Of a stretch of DNA of 64,000 bases, positions 54,521 to 63,617 are shown piece by piece. The notes under the pieces were generated by a model that was given only the letters and a program-made list of their open reading frames with translations, was not told where the DNA came from and did no database searches. Position numbers and translations under genes: made by a program. The DNA is taken from assembly GCF_003290025.1 (NCBI RefSeq), contig NZ_QNHG01000003.1, positions 584,460-648,459 on the forward strand, read 5' to 3'. This DNA comes from Pseudogemmobacter bohemicus (lineage in GTDB: Bacteria > Pseudomonadota > Alphaproteobacteria > Rhodobacterales > Rhodobacteraceae). The first letter of the stretch is position 1. Every line of letters begins with the position of its first letter.

Positions 54521-54541
54521 CTTCCTCTCCCCTTCAAGCGG

Positions 54542-55819
54542 CTATTCGGCCGCCCGGAACACTTCGCGCCCGCCGACCCAGCTGGCCAGCACGCGCCCCT
54601 CCATCCGCGCCCCGTCAAAGGGCGTATTCTTCGATTTCGAATGCAGCGTAAAGCGGTTCATCAGGAAAGGCGCATCCGGATCGAACAGCACCAGATCGGC
54701 CGGGGCGCCAGGCGAGAGCCGCCCCTGCGGCAGCCCCAGCCGGTTCGCGGGGTTCAGCGCCATGGCGCGGAAGATCTGCGGCAGGCTCAGATGGCCGGCA
54801 TGGTAAAGCCGCATCGCAGCCGGCAGCAGGGTTTCCAGCCCCACCGCGCCCGGCGCCGCCTCTTCAAAGGGCAGCCGTTTCGATTCCTCATCCGCCGGCG
54901 TGTGGAAGGACGCGATCACGTCGATCAGCCCATCTGCAAGCGCCGCGATGATCGCCTGGCGGTCTTCTTCCGAGCGCAAGGGCGGCGTCAGTTTGAAGAA
55001 GGTGCGGTAATCACCAAGATCCAGCTCGTTCAGCGTCAGATGGTGGATCGAGGTGCCGGCGGTGACATCCAGCCCCGCCGCTTTCGCCCGCGCCAGCGCC
55101 GGCAGGGAATGCGCGGTGGTGATCTGATCGGCGTGATAGCGGGCGCGGGTCATCTCGACCAGCGCGAGATCCCTCTCCAGCCCCATGCGTTCCGCGATCG
55201 GAGAAACCGCCGGAATGCCGCGGAAACTGGCGAATTTTCCGCTCGTCGCGGCGCCGCCTTTCGACATCACCGGCTCTTGCGGATGACCCATCACCAGCGC
55301 GCCAAGCGAGCGGGCATAGGTCAGCGCGCGCGACAGCGCGCGGGTATCGGTCGAGACATGGAACGCATCGGTAAAGGCCAGCGCGCCGGCATCCAGCAGG
55401 AAGCCGATCTCGGTCATCTCATGGCCCTCGCGCCCCTTGGTCAGCGCGGCCATATGGCGGATGCGGACGGGGGCGGCCTCGGCTGCGCGGCGGGTGACGA
55501 ATTCCAGCACCTCGGGCGTGTCGATCGCCGGAGCCGTATCGGGCCGCGCGATCACCGTGGTGACGCCCCCTGCCGCCGCCGCAAGGCCCGCCGAGCGGAA
55601 GCTTTCGCGATGCCGCTCGCCCGGCTCGCCGATCTTGACGCCCCAGTCGACGATCCCCGGCGCAAGGCATTTGCCGCCGCAATCAAGGGTGACAGCGCCT
55701 TTCGGCAGCTTCCTGGCGGGTTCGGCGATGATGCCATCCACCACGGTCAGGCTGCCAACGCTGTCCGTCAGCGTTTCGGGGTCGATCAGGCGGGCATTGG
55801 TGTAATGAAGGATGGTCAT
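54542..55819 (-). CDS. pyrX: dihydroorotase-like protein lacking metal ligands (PyrX type)
   Basis: The 425-residue amidohydrolase-fold protein aligns with dihydroorotase. At the PG-V-D-x-H-x-H metal site it reads PGIVDWGVKIGEPG, so both His are gone. Later the DVIATDHAPH block reads DVIASFHTPADEE, with the catalytic Asp replaced by Phe. This is the pattern of non-catalytic PyrC' subunits that stabilise aspartate transcarbamoylase, and pyrB is encoded upstream in the same direction. A separate active dihydroorotase gene should exist outside the window. The start overlaps the previous gene by four bases. Confidence 0.8.
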   Translation of the reverse strand: MTILHYTNARLIDPETLTDSVGSLTVVDGIIAEPARKLPKGAVTLDCGGKCLAPGIVDWGVKIGEPGERHRESFRSAGLAAAAGGVTTVIARPDTAPAIDTPEVLEFVTRRAAEAAPVRIRHMAALTKGREGHEMTEIGFLLDAGALAFTDAFHVSTDTRALSRALTYARSLGALVMGHPQEPVMSKGGAATSGKFASFRGIPAVSPIAERMGLERDLALVEMTRARYHADQITTAHSLPALARAKAAGLDVTAGTSIHHLTLNELDLGDYRTFFKLTPPLRSEEDRQAIIAALADGLIDVIASFHTPADEESKRLPFEEAAPGAVGLETLLPAAMRLYHAGHLSLPQIFRAMALNPANRLGLPQGRLSPGAPADLVLFDPDAPFLMNRFTLHSKSKNTPFDGARMEGRVLASWVGGREVFRAAE

Positions 55820-56457
55820 CGGTGATCCGTCTCGGGCCGTGATCTGGCCTGCGTTATTTTGGCCTGAATATCGAGGATCAGCTGCAGCACATGCTCTGCA
55901 TCCGCGATACGCTCAAACCCGGTGCGGGTGTAAGTCTTGTCGCCGTCGCTGTCCACCGTGACAAGCATCGCCAGATGCAGCGAGACCGGTTCGCGGGCGG
56001 GATTGCCGGTCATCTCGATCATCGTCTGCGACAGGATCGGCCAGGAGGTCAGTTTCGGCGTGGCAAAGCGCGGTGGGGGGGCGGTCAGCCGCATCAGCGC
56101 GCGCCGGTCGGTGAGGGCGTAGAATGCGCGTTCCAGATCACGCTCGCGCCGGAGCCAGCCGCCCCAGAGGAGCCATCTGGCGGCAAGGAGGCTCAGCGCT
56201 GCCACAAGGCCACAAAACACCATGACCAGACCCAGCAGCGGTGCCTGCGGCGCCATTGCCGGATCATTGAGCATGGTGACGGCAAAGAGGATCCACAATG
56301 CGGCAAAGAGCGCCACCATCCCACCCAGAACCGACATGCCGAAATCGCTGCGGCTGTAGCGCCGGCCTGGCTCGGGCCGCCCGGTCCAGAGCAGCCGCTC
56401 GCCGGGGGCAAGGTCCTGGCTCCAGTCCGGGGGCGGGATCGGGGCGGGTTCAGACAT
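55816..56457 (-). CDS. two-helix membrane protein with LWxGRP motif (paralogue 1)
   Basis: The 213-residue protein opens with LAPGERLLWTGRP, then two transmembrane helices (about 45-65 and 75-98). A soluble domain follows with AFYALTDRRALMRL and a C-terminal GFERIADAEHVLQLI helix. The same plan occurs in the two genes upstream, so the three are tandem paralogues. It resembles bacterial PH-like membrane proteins. ATG 56457 is chosen; the longer frame only adds a Pro-rich segment. The stop overlaps the pyrX start (55816-55819). Confidence 0.65.
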   Translation of the reverse strand: MSEPAPIPPPDWSQDLAPGERLLWTGRPEPGRRYSRSDFGMSVLGGMVALFAALWILFAVTMLNDPAMAPQAPLLGLVMVFCGLVAALSLLAARWLLWGGWLRRERDLERAFYALTDRRALMRLTAPPPRFATPKLTSWPILSQTMIEMTGNPAREPVSLHLAMLVTVDSDGDKTYTRTGFERIADAEHVLQLILDIQAKITQARSRPETDHR

Positions 56458-56494
56458 CGGGGCGGGTCTCTTGCGGGGGGGGCAGGGCTGGGGT

Positions 56495-57103
56495 TCAGGA
56501 TTCGGGCAGGGCGGCAATGGCCGCGCGCATCATCGCGGCGATATGGGGCGCGTCGGGGATCTGTTCGAACCCGATGCGGCGCCAGCGGATATTGCGGGGC
56601 GCGAGGCCCAGGGGGGCAAACCGCCGCGCCGGCTTGTCGCCGGCAATGGCTTCGGTGCGGAACCAGACCGAGCCGTGCAGGGTGCCAGATCCGCCGCCGG
56701 CCCCGGCCTCCTCAAGGGTGATCTGCTGGCCGGCGACCAAAGCAAAAGACCGGGTGCCGGTAAAGGGCGTGTGGATGATGGCAAAGTGTCGGCTCAGCGC
56801 ATAGCTGCGAAACCGCAGCCGCGTCCAGGGACCAAAGACCGGCCAGAACGTATGGTAAAGCCCGCCCGCCACAAGGGCCGCGCCCGACAGCGCCACAAGC
56901 GCCCCGCCGAGACCCGGGAACCGGCGCCCCCTTACGGTTTGCATACCCTCGATCCCGGTGGTCCAGGCCCAGGGCGCAATCGCGACCCCGATCACGACAA
57001 GCACGAGGCCGATTGCAACCCGGGACAGGCTGGTCCGTCGCCATTGCAGGGCGACACGCGGCCTGCCGCTCCAGATCAGCCCGTCGCCTGCGCCCGGCCT
57101 CAT
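56495..57103 (-). CDS. two-helix membrane protein with IWSGRP motif (paralogue 2)
   Basis: The 202-residue protein contains GLIWSGRP, two transmembrane helices (about 28-50 and 62-85), YALSRHFAIIHTPF and a final GFEQIPDAPHIAAM helix. This matches the plan of its neighbours on both sides. Its ATG overlaps the stop of paralogue 3 by four bases (57100-57103). The open frame further upstream is a shadow. Confidence 0.65.
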   Translation of the reverse strand: MRPGAGDGLIWSGRPRVALQWRRTSLSRVAIGLVLVVIGVAIAPWAWTTGIEGMQTVRGRRFPGLGGALVALSGAALVAGGLYHTFWPVFGPWTRLRFRSYALSRHFAIIHTPFTGTRSFALVAGQQITLEEAGAGGGSGTLHGSVWFRTEAIAGDKPARRFAPLGLAPRNIRWRRIGFEQIPDAPHIAAMMRAAIAALPES

Positions 57104-57702
57104 GGCGCGGCCCTGCCAGGGCCTGCCACCGCGTCCAGCATCAGCCGATAGACGCGCCGCGCCTCGGGGATCTCTTCGAACCCGATCCTGTCGCTGACAA
57201 TCCCCATGATGTAAGCCGTGCCGATAAGGCTGTTCTTTGACAGGTTCTGCATGGTCCAGCCCCGGGTCGCGAACCAGACCGAGCCGGGCAGACCTTCCTC
57301 CAGCGCCGGATAAAGGCGTGAGTTCAGCGGGAAACGCTCCAGCCGGCGGCGGCCGAGGATCTCGGTTGCGATAAAGGCATTGCGGTCGGTCAGGGTGTAA
57401 AAGCTGCCCCTCAGCCGCAGCCAGCGCCCCAGCGGCGCGCCAAAACACATGGCGAGGCCGGTGGCCGCCAAAGGCAGGCCGAAGAGGATGAAGATGATAT
57501 TGACCGGAAAGGGCGGCCCGCTTTTGACGCCCGAGACAAGGACGATCCAGAACAGCGCGAAAACCGTATAGGGGATCGCGAAGAGCAGCCGGAAATGGAT
57601 CAGCGAGGACCAGTCGAACCGCGCCCCGGGGCGGCCTTGCCAAAGGATCACCTCGCCCGGGTCGAGAATGTCCTCCCAGCCTGGCGGCGGCGCCCCGGTC
57701 AT
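57100..57702 (-). CDS. two-helix membrane protein with LWQGRP motif (paralogue 3)
   Basis: The 200-residue protein contains LDPGEVILWQGRP, two or three hydrophobic helices (about 35-60 and 68-92), FYTLTDRNAFIATEI and GFEEIPEARRVYRLM. It is the clearest link between paralogues 1 and 2. It starts three bases after the stop of the 41-residue peptide gene and overlaps paralogue 2. Confidence 0.65.
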   Translation of the reverse strand: MTGAPPPGWEDILDPGEVILWQGRPGARFDWSSLIHFRLLFAIPYTVFALFWIVLVSGVKSGPPFPVNIIFILFGLPLAATGLAMCFGAPLGRWLRLRGSFYTLTDRNAFIATEILGRRRLERFPLNSRLYPALEEGLPGSVWFATRGWTMQNLSKNSLIGTAYIMGIVSDRIGFEEIPEARRVYRLMLDAVAGPGRAAP

Positions 57703-57705
57703 GGG

Positions 57706-57831
57706 TCAGCCTCCGACCCAGACGAAGATCACGGTCAGCGCCACCAGCACCAGCAGGACGGCGGTGGCGACCATGCCGCCCTGGCGCATCTCGGCTTTGG
57801 TCGGTTTGCGGTTGGGATCGGGTGTGGTCAC
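57706..57831 (-). CDS. 41-residue single-helix membrane peptide
   Basis: A GTG-started ORF encodes [19 protein letters not shown] and then a hydrophobic helix ending VIFVWVGG. The GTG codon at 57829-57831 overlaps the TGA of the upstream gene, and its own stop lies three bases before the next ATG. Placement inside a fully overlapping array makes translation very likely. Function unknown. Confidence 0.65.
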   Translation of the reverse strand: MTTPDPNRKPTKAEMRQGGMVATAVLLVLVALTVIFVWVGG

Positions 57832-58469
57832 GGACAGGCTCCTTCTGGCAGGGCGGCGCAGAGCGCCTCGCGGTCACGGCGGGGCAGGAAGAGGAGCGCG
57901 CCACCTGTCCAGCCGTCATCGGGGCTGCGAACCGTAAGCCGCGCCCGGCCCGGGCGATGGATCCGCAGCCCGTCAACCGGGATGCTGCGCCGGCGGCGCA
58001 GCCCCGGCAGCCGGGTCTCCAGGGGCAGCGCCGTTCTGGTCAGCCGGTCTTCCGCGCGGATGGCGCCAAAGGGGATGATCACCAGCAGGAACAGCGCCCC
58101 GATGCCCATGACCAGGCCAATGGTGATCACGGCAAAGAGCATGGCATTGGCGGCGATTCCCGCTGGCAACTCACCCGCAGCGATCCTGCGGACGAGTTGC
58201 GGCACCATCACGAACGATGCCGGGAGGAAGATAAGGCCGGGAAACAGCGCCGCAGGCCTGATCAGCCATGGCGACTGGCGGCTGCGCCAGATCACCGCAT
58301 CTGTCGTGTCGCCGCTGCCCGAAGCGCCGGTGGCGGCAGGAAAGGGCAGATCTGCCCCCCGCGCCCCTGTCGTGGACGGGCCTGTCGCGGTCGCCCTTGT
58401 GATTGTCCCTGTGGTCGCCCCTGTGGTTGCCCCTGTGGTTGCGAGGAGAGCGGTCTCCACCTTATACAT
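57828..58469 (-). CDS. two-helix membrane protein with Thr/Ala-rich N-terminus (paralogue 4)
   Basis: The 213-residue protein has a Thr/Ala/Gly-rich N-terminal stretch of about 50 residues, encoded by a 12-base DNA repeat near 58410-58440. Then come [12 protein letters not shown], two transmembrane helices (about 72-95 and 106-130), and a basic soluble tail. The membrane part resembles the three paralogues downstream, although the LWxGRP box is degraded. It overlaps the pyrB end by eight bases and the next start by four. A later start without the Thr-rich segment is possible. Confidence 0.55.
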   Translation of the reverse strand: MYKVETALLATTGATTGATTGTITRATATGPSTTGARGADLPFPAATGASGSGDTTDAVIWRSRQSPWLIRPAALFPGLIFLPASFVMVPQLVRRIAAGELPAGIAANAMLFAVITIGLVMGIGALFLLVIIPFGAIRAEDRLTRTALPLETRLPGLRRRRSIPVDGLRIHRPGRARLTVRSPDDGWTGGALLFLPRRDREALCAALPEGACP

Positions 58470-59424
58470 AGCTTTCCGCGATGCGCCGGCCGCGCTCGGC
58501 GCGCAGGTTTCGTGCCAGCAGATCCATACAGGCCATCCGCACCGCGACGCCCATCTCCACCTGGTCCTGGATCACCGATCGGTTGATGTCATCGGCGATC
58601 TCGCCGTCGATCTCGACGCCCCGGTTCATCGGCCCGGGATGCATCACAATGGCGTCGGGTTTCGCGAAAGCCAGCTTCTCGGCATCCAGCCCGTAGCGGT
58701 GGTAATATTCCCGCATCGAAGGGATGAAACCGCCATCCATGCGTTCCTTCTGGAGGCGCAGCATCATCACCACATCGGCGCCTTTCAGCCCCTCGCGCAT
58801 GTCATCCACGACGGTGGCGCCGAGTTCCGCAAAGCCCGAAGGCATCAGGGTCGGCGGCCCGATCAGACGCAGATTATTGCCCATCTTGCCGAGGAGGATC
58901 AGGTTTGACCGCGCCACCCGGCTATGCGCGACATCGCCGCAGATCGCGATGGTCAGACGGTCGATCCGCCCCTTTGCCCGCCGGATCGTCAATGCGTCCA
59001 GCAGCGCCTGGGTCGGGTGCTCGTGCCGCCCGTCGCCTGCATTCAGCACCGCGCAATTCACCTTTGACGCCAAAAGGTTCACCGCGCCCGAGGCCCCGTG
59101 CCGCACCACCAGGAGATCGGGATGCATCGCGTTCAGCGTCATCGCGGTGTCGATCAGCGTCTCGCCCTTTTTCACCGACGAGGTCGCCATATTCATATTC
59201 ATCACATCGGCGCCAAGACGCTTGCCGGCGATCTCGAAACTCGACTGGGTGCGGGTCGAATTCTCGAAGAACATGTTGATCTGCGTCATCCCCGCCAGGG
59301 TATCCGACTGTTTGACCGTGCGGCGGTTCAGATCGACATAGCGGTCGGCGAGATCGAGGATTGTGGTGATCTCCATGGGCGAGAGCGGCTCGATCCCCAG
59401 AAGATGGCGGGCATGGAAAGCCAT
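58462..59424 (-). CDS. pyrB: aspartate carbamoyltransferase catalytic subunit
   Basis: The 320-residue protein has the carbamoyl-phosphate site STRT (residues 56-59). [25 protein letters not shown] and a C-terminal [11 protein letters not shown] are also present. It catalyses the committed step of pyrimidine synthesis. ATG 59424 gives the usual length; the frame's extra upstream residues are not conserved. It heads an operon that ends with pyrX and plsY, with five small membrane-protein genes in between. Confidence 0.93.
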   Translation of the reverse strand: MAFHARHLLGIEPLSPMEITTILDLADRYVDLNRRTVKQSDTLAGMTQINMFFENSTRTQSSFEIAGKRLGADVMNMNMATSSVKKGETLIDTAMTLNAMHPDLLVVRHGASGAVNLLASKVNCAVLNAGDGRHEHPTQALLDALTIRRAKGRIDRLTIAICGDVAHSRVARSNLILLGKMGNNLRLIGPPTLMPSGFAELGATVVDDMREGLKGADVVMMLRLQKERMDGGFIPSMREYYHRYGLDAEKLAFAKPDAIVMHPGPMNRGVEIDGEIADDINRSVIQDQVEMGVAVRMACMDLLARNLRAERGRRIAESYV

Positions 59425-59546
59425 GATGTGATCCCTGTCATTTTGCCCTTTGCTTATGGCAAACCGGGGGAAAAGGGGCAAGCGCTGGCAGGACAGGGGC
59501 GGGCGCCGGCTTGTGGCGCGGCATTACAGGCACTACCCTCGGCGCC

Positions 59547-60425
59547 ATGGGAATCGAGACCGGCATCACGGCAGAAACACCGGCGGAGGGGGAAGACCTC
59601 GCCGCCCTGATCGTGGCCGACTGGCATGCGGCTTATGCGGCGCTGGACTGGCAGCTTGATTGCGGCATCGACGAGGTGATCGGCGAGGTTCCGGTCAACC
59701 GCTATGAGGTGGTGGTCGAAAAGCCTGCCCGCCCGCAACCCGCCGCCTCCAGCCCGCAAGCGCCTGCACAGCCGCGCGCGCCATGGCCGGATGTCCAGGA
59801 GCAGCCCGCAGTTCCCGGGATCGACCCGGTCGCCGTGGCCCGCGCCACGGCTGCCGGGGCTGCAACGCTTGAAGCCCTGGCCGATGCGATCCGCAGCTTT
59901 GATCTGTGCGATCTGAAACGCGGCGCGCGCAATACCGTCTTTGCCGATGGCAATCCGAAGGCGCGGCTCCTGATCCTTGGCGAGGCGCCGGGGCGCGACG
60001 AGGATATCGAGGGCCGCCCCTTCGTGGGCGAGGCGGGCCGCCTTTTGGACCAGATGTTTGCCGCCATCGGCCTGTCGAGGCAAAGCCCCGATCCGGCGGC
60101 GGCCTTCTATATCACCAATGTCATGCCCTGGCGCCCCGAAGGGAACCGCGATCCGACCCCGGCGGAAATCGCGATGATGCGCCCCTTTGTCGAGCGCCAT
60201 ATCGCGCTGGCCGACCCGGATGTGATCGTCGTCATGGGCAATACGCCGCTGGTCGCTCTGACCGGCAATCGCGGCATCCTGCGCGCGCGCGGCAACTGGA
60301 CGACTGCGCTGGAAAAGCCGCTCTTGCCGATGACGCATCCGGCCTATCTTTTGCGCACTCCCGGGGCCAAACGTGAGGCCTGGGCCGATCTGCTCGCGCT
60401 CAGGGCCTTTCTCGACAAGGAATAA
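59547..60425 (+). CDS. family 4/5-type uracil-DNA glycosylase
   Basis: The 292-residue protein has the UDG motif GEAPGRDED with EGRPFVGEAGRLLDQM following, then NVMPWRPEGNRDPTP, and a C-terminal HPAYLLRTPGAKREAW. The N-terminal ~80 residues are a Pro/Ala-rich extension. Family 4 enzymes use four Cys to hold a 4Fe-4S cluster; here only one Cys is seen in the expected N-terminal region (DLCDLKRG), so the cluster may be absent. It should remove uracil from DNA. It is divergent from pyrB. Confidence 0.78.
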   Translation: MGIETGITAETPAEGEDLAALIVADWHAAYAALDWQLDCGIDEVIGEVPVNRYEVVVEKPARPQPAASSPQAPAQPRAPWPDVQEQPAVPGIDPVAVARATAAGAATLEALADAIRSFDLCDLKRGARNTVFADGNPKARLLILGEAPGRDEDIEGRPFVGEAGRLLDQMFAAIGLSRQSPDPAAAFYITNVMPWRPEGNRDPTPAEIAMMRPFVERHIALADPDVIVVMGNTPLVALTGNRGILRARGNWTTALEKPLLPMTHPAYLLRTPGAKREAWADLLALRAFLDKE

Positions 60426-60428
60426 TCC

Positions 60429-60995
60429 ATGCGCCTCGCCGTGATCCTTATGCTGCTGCCGCTGCCTGTCTTCGCGCAGGACTGGATAGATTACGGCCTG
60501 TTGATGCGCGAGAATGCCGACAGGGTCGAGACCATGACCGATGCGAATGGCATGACGGTGCAGAGCCTCAATCTCGGGGACGGGGTGTTGGTGCAATGCT
60601 CGGACGGGAATTGCTACGGCACCGATGCGGGGGGCGCGCTTGGCTGCACCTTTGCGATCATGGCCGATATGACGGCGCTGAATGCGACCTGCCCGGGCAA
60701 TCTGGATGCCGGGGAGGAGGCTCGGCTTAAGGCCGCTTTCGACCGGATGGGCCGTTTCATCGAGGAAAATGCGGTGCCGCCGCGCCCGGCAGGCTATGCG
60801 CAGGGGCTGCTGGAAAAGGCGATGGCGGACCAGGCGGGTGAAGACGAGGCCGCGCGGCAAAAGACCTGTGAGCGGCTGAAACCGGGCGGCGATCTGGCGG
60901 AGATGCTCGGCTATCTGTCGGGCGAAGACTTTCCGGGCGAAATGAACCGTGTGCTGGCCACGCCGCGCCTGCCCGTGATGAATCCCTGCCTGTGA
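60429..60995 (+). CDS. exported cysteine-containing protein of unknown function
   Basis: The 188-residue precursor has a short signal peptide (MRLAVILMLLPLPVFAQ) and a mature domain with about six Cys. These include VQCSDGNCYG and LGCTF, then NATCPG and a final MNPCL, which suggest disulfides. It follows the UDG gene by three bases. No family recognised. Confidence 0.6.
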   Translation: MRLAVILMLLPLPVFAQDWIDYGLLMRENADRVETMTDANGMTVQSLNLGDGVLVQCSDGNCYGTDAGGALGCTFAIMADMTALNATCPGNLDAGEEARLKAAFDRMGRFIEENAVPPRPAGYAQGLLEKAMADQAGEDEAARQKTCERLKPGGDLAEMLGYLSGEDFPGEMNRVLATPRLPVMNPCL

Positions 60996-61037
60996 AGCCT
61001 TCCGTGATCCACGCCTTGCAACCCCCAGGTGCCGCCG

Positions 61038-61667
61038 ATGTTTCCAATTGATGCCGTCACATTGCTGGCCTTTCTTCCCGCCGCTCTGGCGCTGAACCTG
61101 ACGCCGGGGGCGGATATGATGTTCGTGCTGGCCCAGGGGCTGAAAGGCGGGGCAAAATCCGGGATGGCGGCCAATCTCGGCATCGCCCTGGGCTGTTTCG
61201 TGCATGTTCTGGTGGCGGGGCTGGGCCTTGCGGCGCTGTTGAAAGCGCATCCGATGGCGTTTGAGGTGATCCGCTGGGGCGGTGTTGCCTATCTTCTGTG
61301 GCTTGCGGTGAAGTCCTGGAATGCCGGCCGGCCCGAGATCGCCCCGGTCACCCGCGCGCCGGTTCTGCGGGTGTTTCGCGAGGCGCTGGTGGTGAACCTT
61401 CTGAACCCGAAAGTGGCGCTGTTCATCCTCGCCTTCCTGCCGCAATTCGTAAGCGCTGCGCGCCCGGTGCTGCCGCAATTCCTGGCGCTCGGGCTGATCA
61501 TCTGCGCAGGGGGCCTTGTGATCAATGGCGCGGTCGGGGTGTTTGCCGGGCGCCTCGGGCGGGCGCTTACCGGGTCTGACCGGCTGGCCAGGGGGATGAA
61601 CCGCGCGACCGGCGGCATCTTTGCAGCCCTCGCTTTGCGCCTTGCCGTGATGGAGCGTGCCGCATGA
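61038..61667 (+). CDS. LysE/RhtB-family amino-acid exporter
   Basis: The 209-residue protein has the six-helix RhtB/LysE plan. LNLTPGADMMFVLAQGL lies in the first loop, ANLGIALGCFVHVL follows, and NPKVALFILAFLPQF is in the central loop. It would export amino acids or related metabolites by proton antiport. ATG 61038 is preferred; a GTG at 61029 is possible. Its stop overlaps the moaB start by four bases. Confidence 0.85.
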   Translation: MFPIDAVTLLAFLPAALALNLTPGADMMFVLAQGLKGGAKSGMAANLGIALGCFVHVLVAGLGLAALLKAHPMAFEVIRWGGVAYLLWLAVKSWNAGRPEIAPVTRAPVLRVFREALVVNLLNPKVALFILAFLPQFVSAARPVLPQFLALGLIICAGGLVINGAVGVFAGRLGRALTGSDRLARGMNRATGGIFAALALRLAVMERAA

Positions 61668-62194
61668 CCGACCGGGAATTCATCCCGACCCGCATCGCGG
61701 TGCTGACGGTTTCCGACACCCGCAGCCTCGCCGAGGACCGCTCGGGCGATACCCTGGTGGCGCGTCTGACAGGCGCCGGGCATCTCCTGGCCGCCCGTGC
61801 CATCGTGACCGATGACCGGGACGGCATCGCCGCGCAGCTCAGGGCCTGGATCGCCGATCCGGGCGTCGATGTGGTGATCTCGACCGGCGGCACCGGTCTG
61901 ACGGGCCGGGATGTGACGGTCGAGGCGCATCACGACGTCTATGAGAAGGAAATAACCGCCTTTTCCACCGTCTTCACCATCGTCTCGATGCAGAAGATCG
62001 GCACCTCTGCCGTGCAAAGCCGCGCCTGTGCAGGCGTTGCGGGCGGGACATATCTTTTCGCGCTGCCAGGCTCGACCGGCGCCTGCAAGGATGCCTGGGA
62101 CGAGATTCTTGTCAAACAGCTCGACTACCGGCACGGGCCCTGCAATTTCGTGGAAATATTCCCAAGGCTTGAGGAGCACAAGCGACGGAAGTGA
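61664..62194 (+). CDS. moaB: molybdenum cofactor biosynthesis protein B
   Basis: The 176-residue protein has the MoaB/MogA fold. VLTVSDTRSLAEDRSGD lies at the N-terminus, the molybdopterin-binding loop is STGGTGLTGRD, and LPGSTGACKDAW comes near the end. It adenylates molybdopterin. It is translationally coupled to the LysE-type exporter (ATGA overlap), a pairing with no evident functional link. Confidence 0.88.
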   Translation: MTDREFIPTRIAVLTVSDTRSLAEDRSGDTLVARLTGAGHLLAARAIVTDDRDGIAAQLRAWIADPGVDVVISTGGTGLTGRDVTVEAHHDVYEKEITAFSTVFTIVSMQKIGTSAVQSRACAGVAGGTYLFALPGSTGACKDAWDEILVKQLDYRHGPCNFVEIFPRLEEHKRRK

Positions 62195-62276
62195 GGCCGA
62201 TATGTCTGTCTCCGGGTCGCGCCATTGCCCGGAAACGGCCTCAGAATAGCCGCGCCATGGCGCTACACCCCCCGGC

Positions 62277-63611
62277 ATGAGACGCCGTTTCCCCCGCTCG
62301 CTCCTGTTCTTTCTGCCATCGCTGTTCGCAGCGGTGAACGGCACATCCTTACCCTATTACGCCCTGCACCTGCCGGTGCCACCCTTGCTGGCGGTCTTCC
62401 TCGCCTGGTTGCTCGCGGTCGCGATCTTCGCCTGTCTCTGGCTGGGGATGATCGGCATCATGGTCGAGGTTGCGGGCGGCAAGATCCATGCACTCTGGCT
62501 GACGCCGGTGATTGCGGTTTTCTCGGGCTATTACCTTCTGTACGCGGTGGAAAACCTTCGCTATGCGCAGGAATTGCGCGAGCGAGCAGTGGCAAATGCC
62601 GGGCTGCGGGTGGAATTCGACCCAACCCGCCAGGCGCTGGTTTTGCCGCTGTTCCCGGCGGGCTCACTGCTGTTGGATTACGGAGTGCCGGTAACATATA
62701 CCTTCAATCCGTTGGATCCTTCCTCGCCGACAAGGGCGGGGCGCTTTATCGACGGCACCCTCTGCGATGAATTGCTGGAACGACTGCCGAACGGCTGGAT
62801 ACCGGGGATCGATTTCGGCGGCGCTTATCACCCGGGGCGACAGGAGATTTGCCTGCTGACCATGCCCGAAGTTCCGGATCTGCCGGCGATCCGGATACAG
62901 GCACCGCCAGAGGGATCGCCGGGGCGCGGGGCCAGTCTTGCTGACCGGGGTTATCTGATCGAGCCGCCCGGGGGAGCCGCGCCGGTGATGTTGCGCGATC
63001 CGGCGCCGGGCTGGCTGCCCCTGCCCTGGTGGCCGGATCTTGGCGCGTTTTGCGGCCGGCTGCTGGGGCGCAAGGCGATGACCATTGGCTGCATGCGGCT
63101 TGATACCCGCATGGAATGGGCCACGGCGCCGAATTCGCTCGAGGCGCTGGCAAGGGTGCTTGGGCTCGAGAAAGTCGGGCCAGAGGGGCGGATTATGGCA
63201 GATCCGGACCTCGTCCGCCGGAAATTCGATGCGGCGCTGGCGGGGCTGGTGGCGGAACAGATCAGGCTGGCCGATCTCTGGATTGCGGGCCGCCAGCAGG
63301 ATCACGGGCTTGACCATCGGCAGATGCCCCGGCCGCTTGCGGAGCATCTGGCGCTGGATCCTGCTGCGTTAAGCGGTCGGGCAGAGCAGATCATGGCAGC
63401 CCTGGAAGACGAAGCTGCCACCGCCGCGCCCGACCAGTCACGGGTCGCCAACCTGTACATCTTGCTTTCAGCGCTGGATGAGGCCGAAGTGATGCCGCTC
63501 CTGCCGCGCCTTAAGCAGCTGGAAACCCTGTACTCCTGGCAATCCGGCGATGAGCTGCTCCGCCGGCTCCGGGCCTTCGAAGCGCGCCGGAGTGAACCGG
63601 CGCGCGATTGA
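62277..63611 (+). CDS. membrane-anchored protein of unknown function
   Basis: The 444-residue protein has three hydrophobic helices in the first ~95 residues and then a large soluble domain. That domain is rich in Pro and Trp in the middle (GWLPLPWWPDLGAF) and has an all-helical C-terminus. I see no catalytic motif or known domain. Its codon use matches the neighbouring core genes. It is convergent with the amidinotransferase-like gene, six bases away. Confidence 0.6.
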   Translation: MRRRFPRSLLFFLPSLFAAVNGTSLPYYALHLPVPPLLAVFLAWLLAVAIFACLWLGMIGIMVEVAGGKIHALWLTPVIAVFSGYYLLYAVENLRYAQELRERAVANAGLRVEFDPTRQALVLPLFPAGSLLLDYGVPVTYTFNPLDPSSPTRAGRFIDGTLCDELLERLPNGWIPGIDFGGAYHPGRQEICLLTMPEVPDLPAIRIQAPPEGSPGRGASLADRGYLIEPPGGAAPVMLRDPAPGWLPLPWWPDLGAFCGRLLGRKAMTIGCMRLDTRMEWATAPNSLEALARVLGLEKVGPEGRIMADPDLVRRKFDAALAGLVAEQIRLADLWIAGRQQDHGLDHRQMPRPLAEHLALDPAALSGRAEQIMAALEDEAATAAPDQSRVANLYILLSALDEAEVMPLLPRLKQLETLYSWQSGDELLRRLRAFEARRSEPARD

Positions 63612-63617
63612 TCGGCT

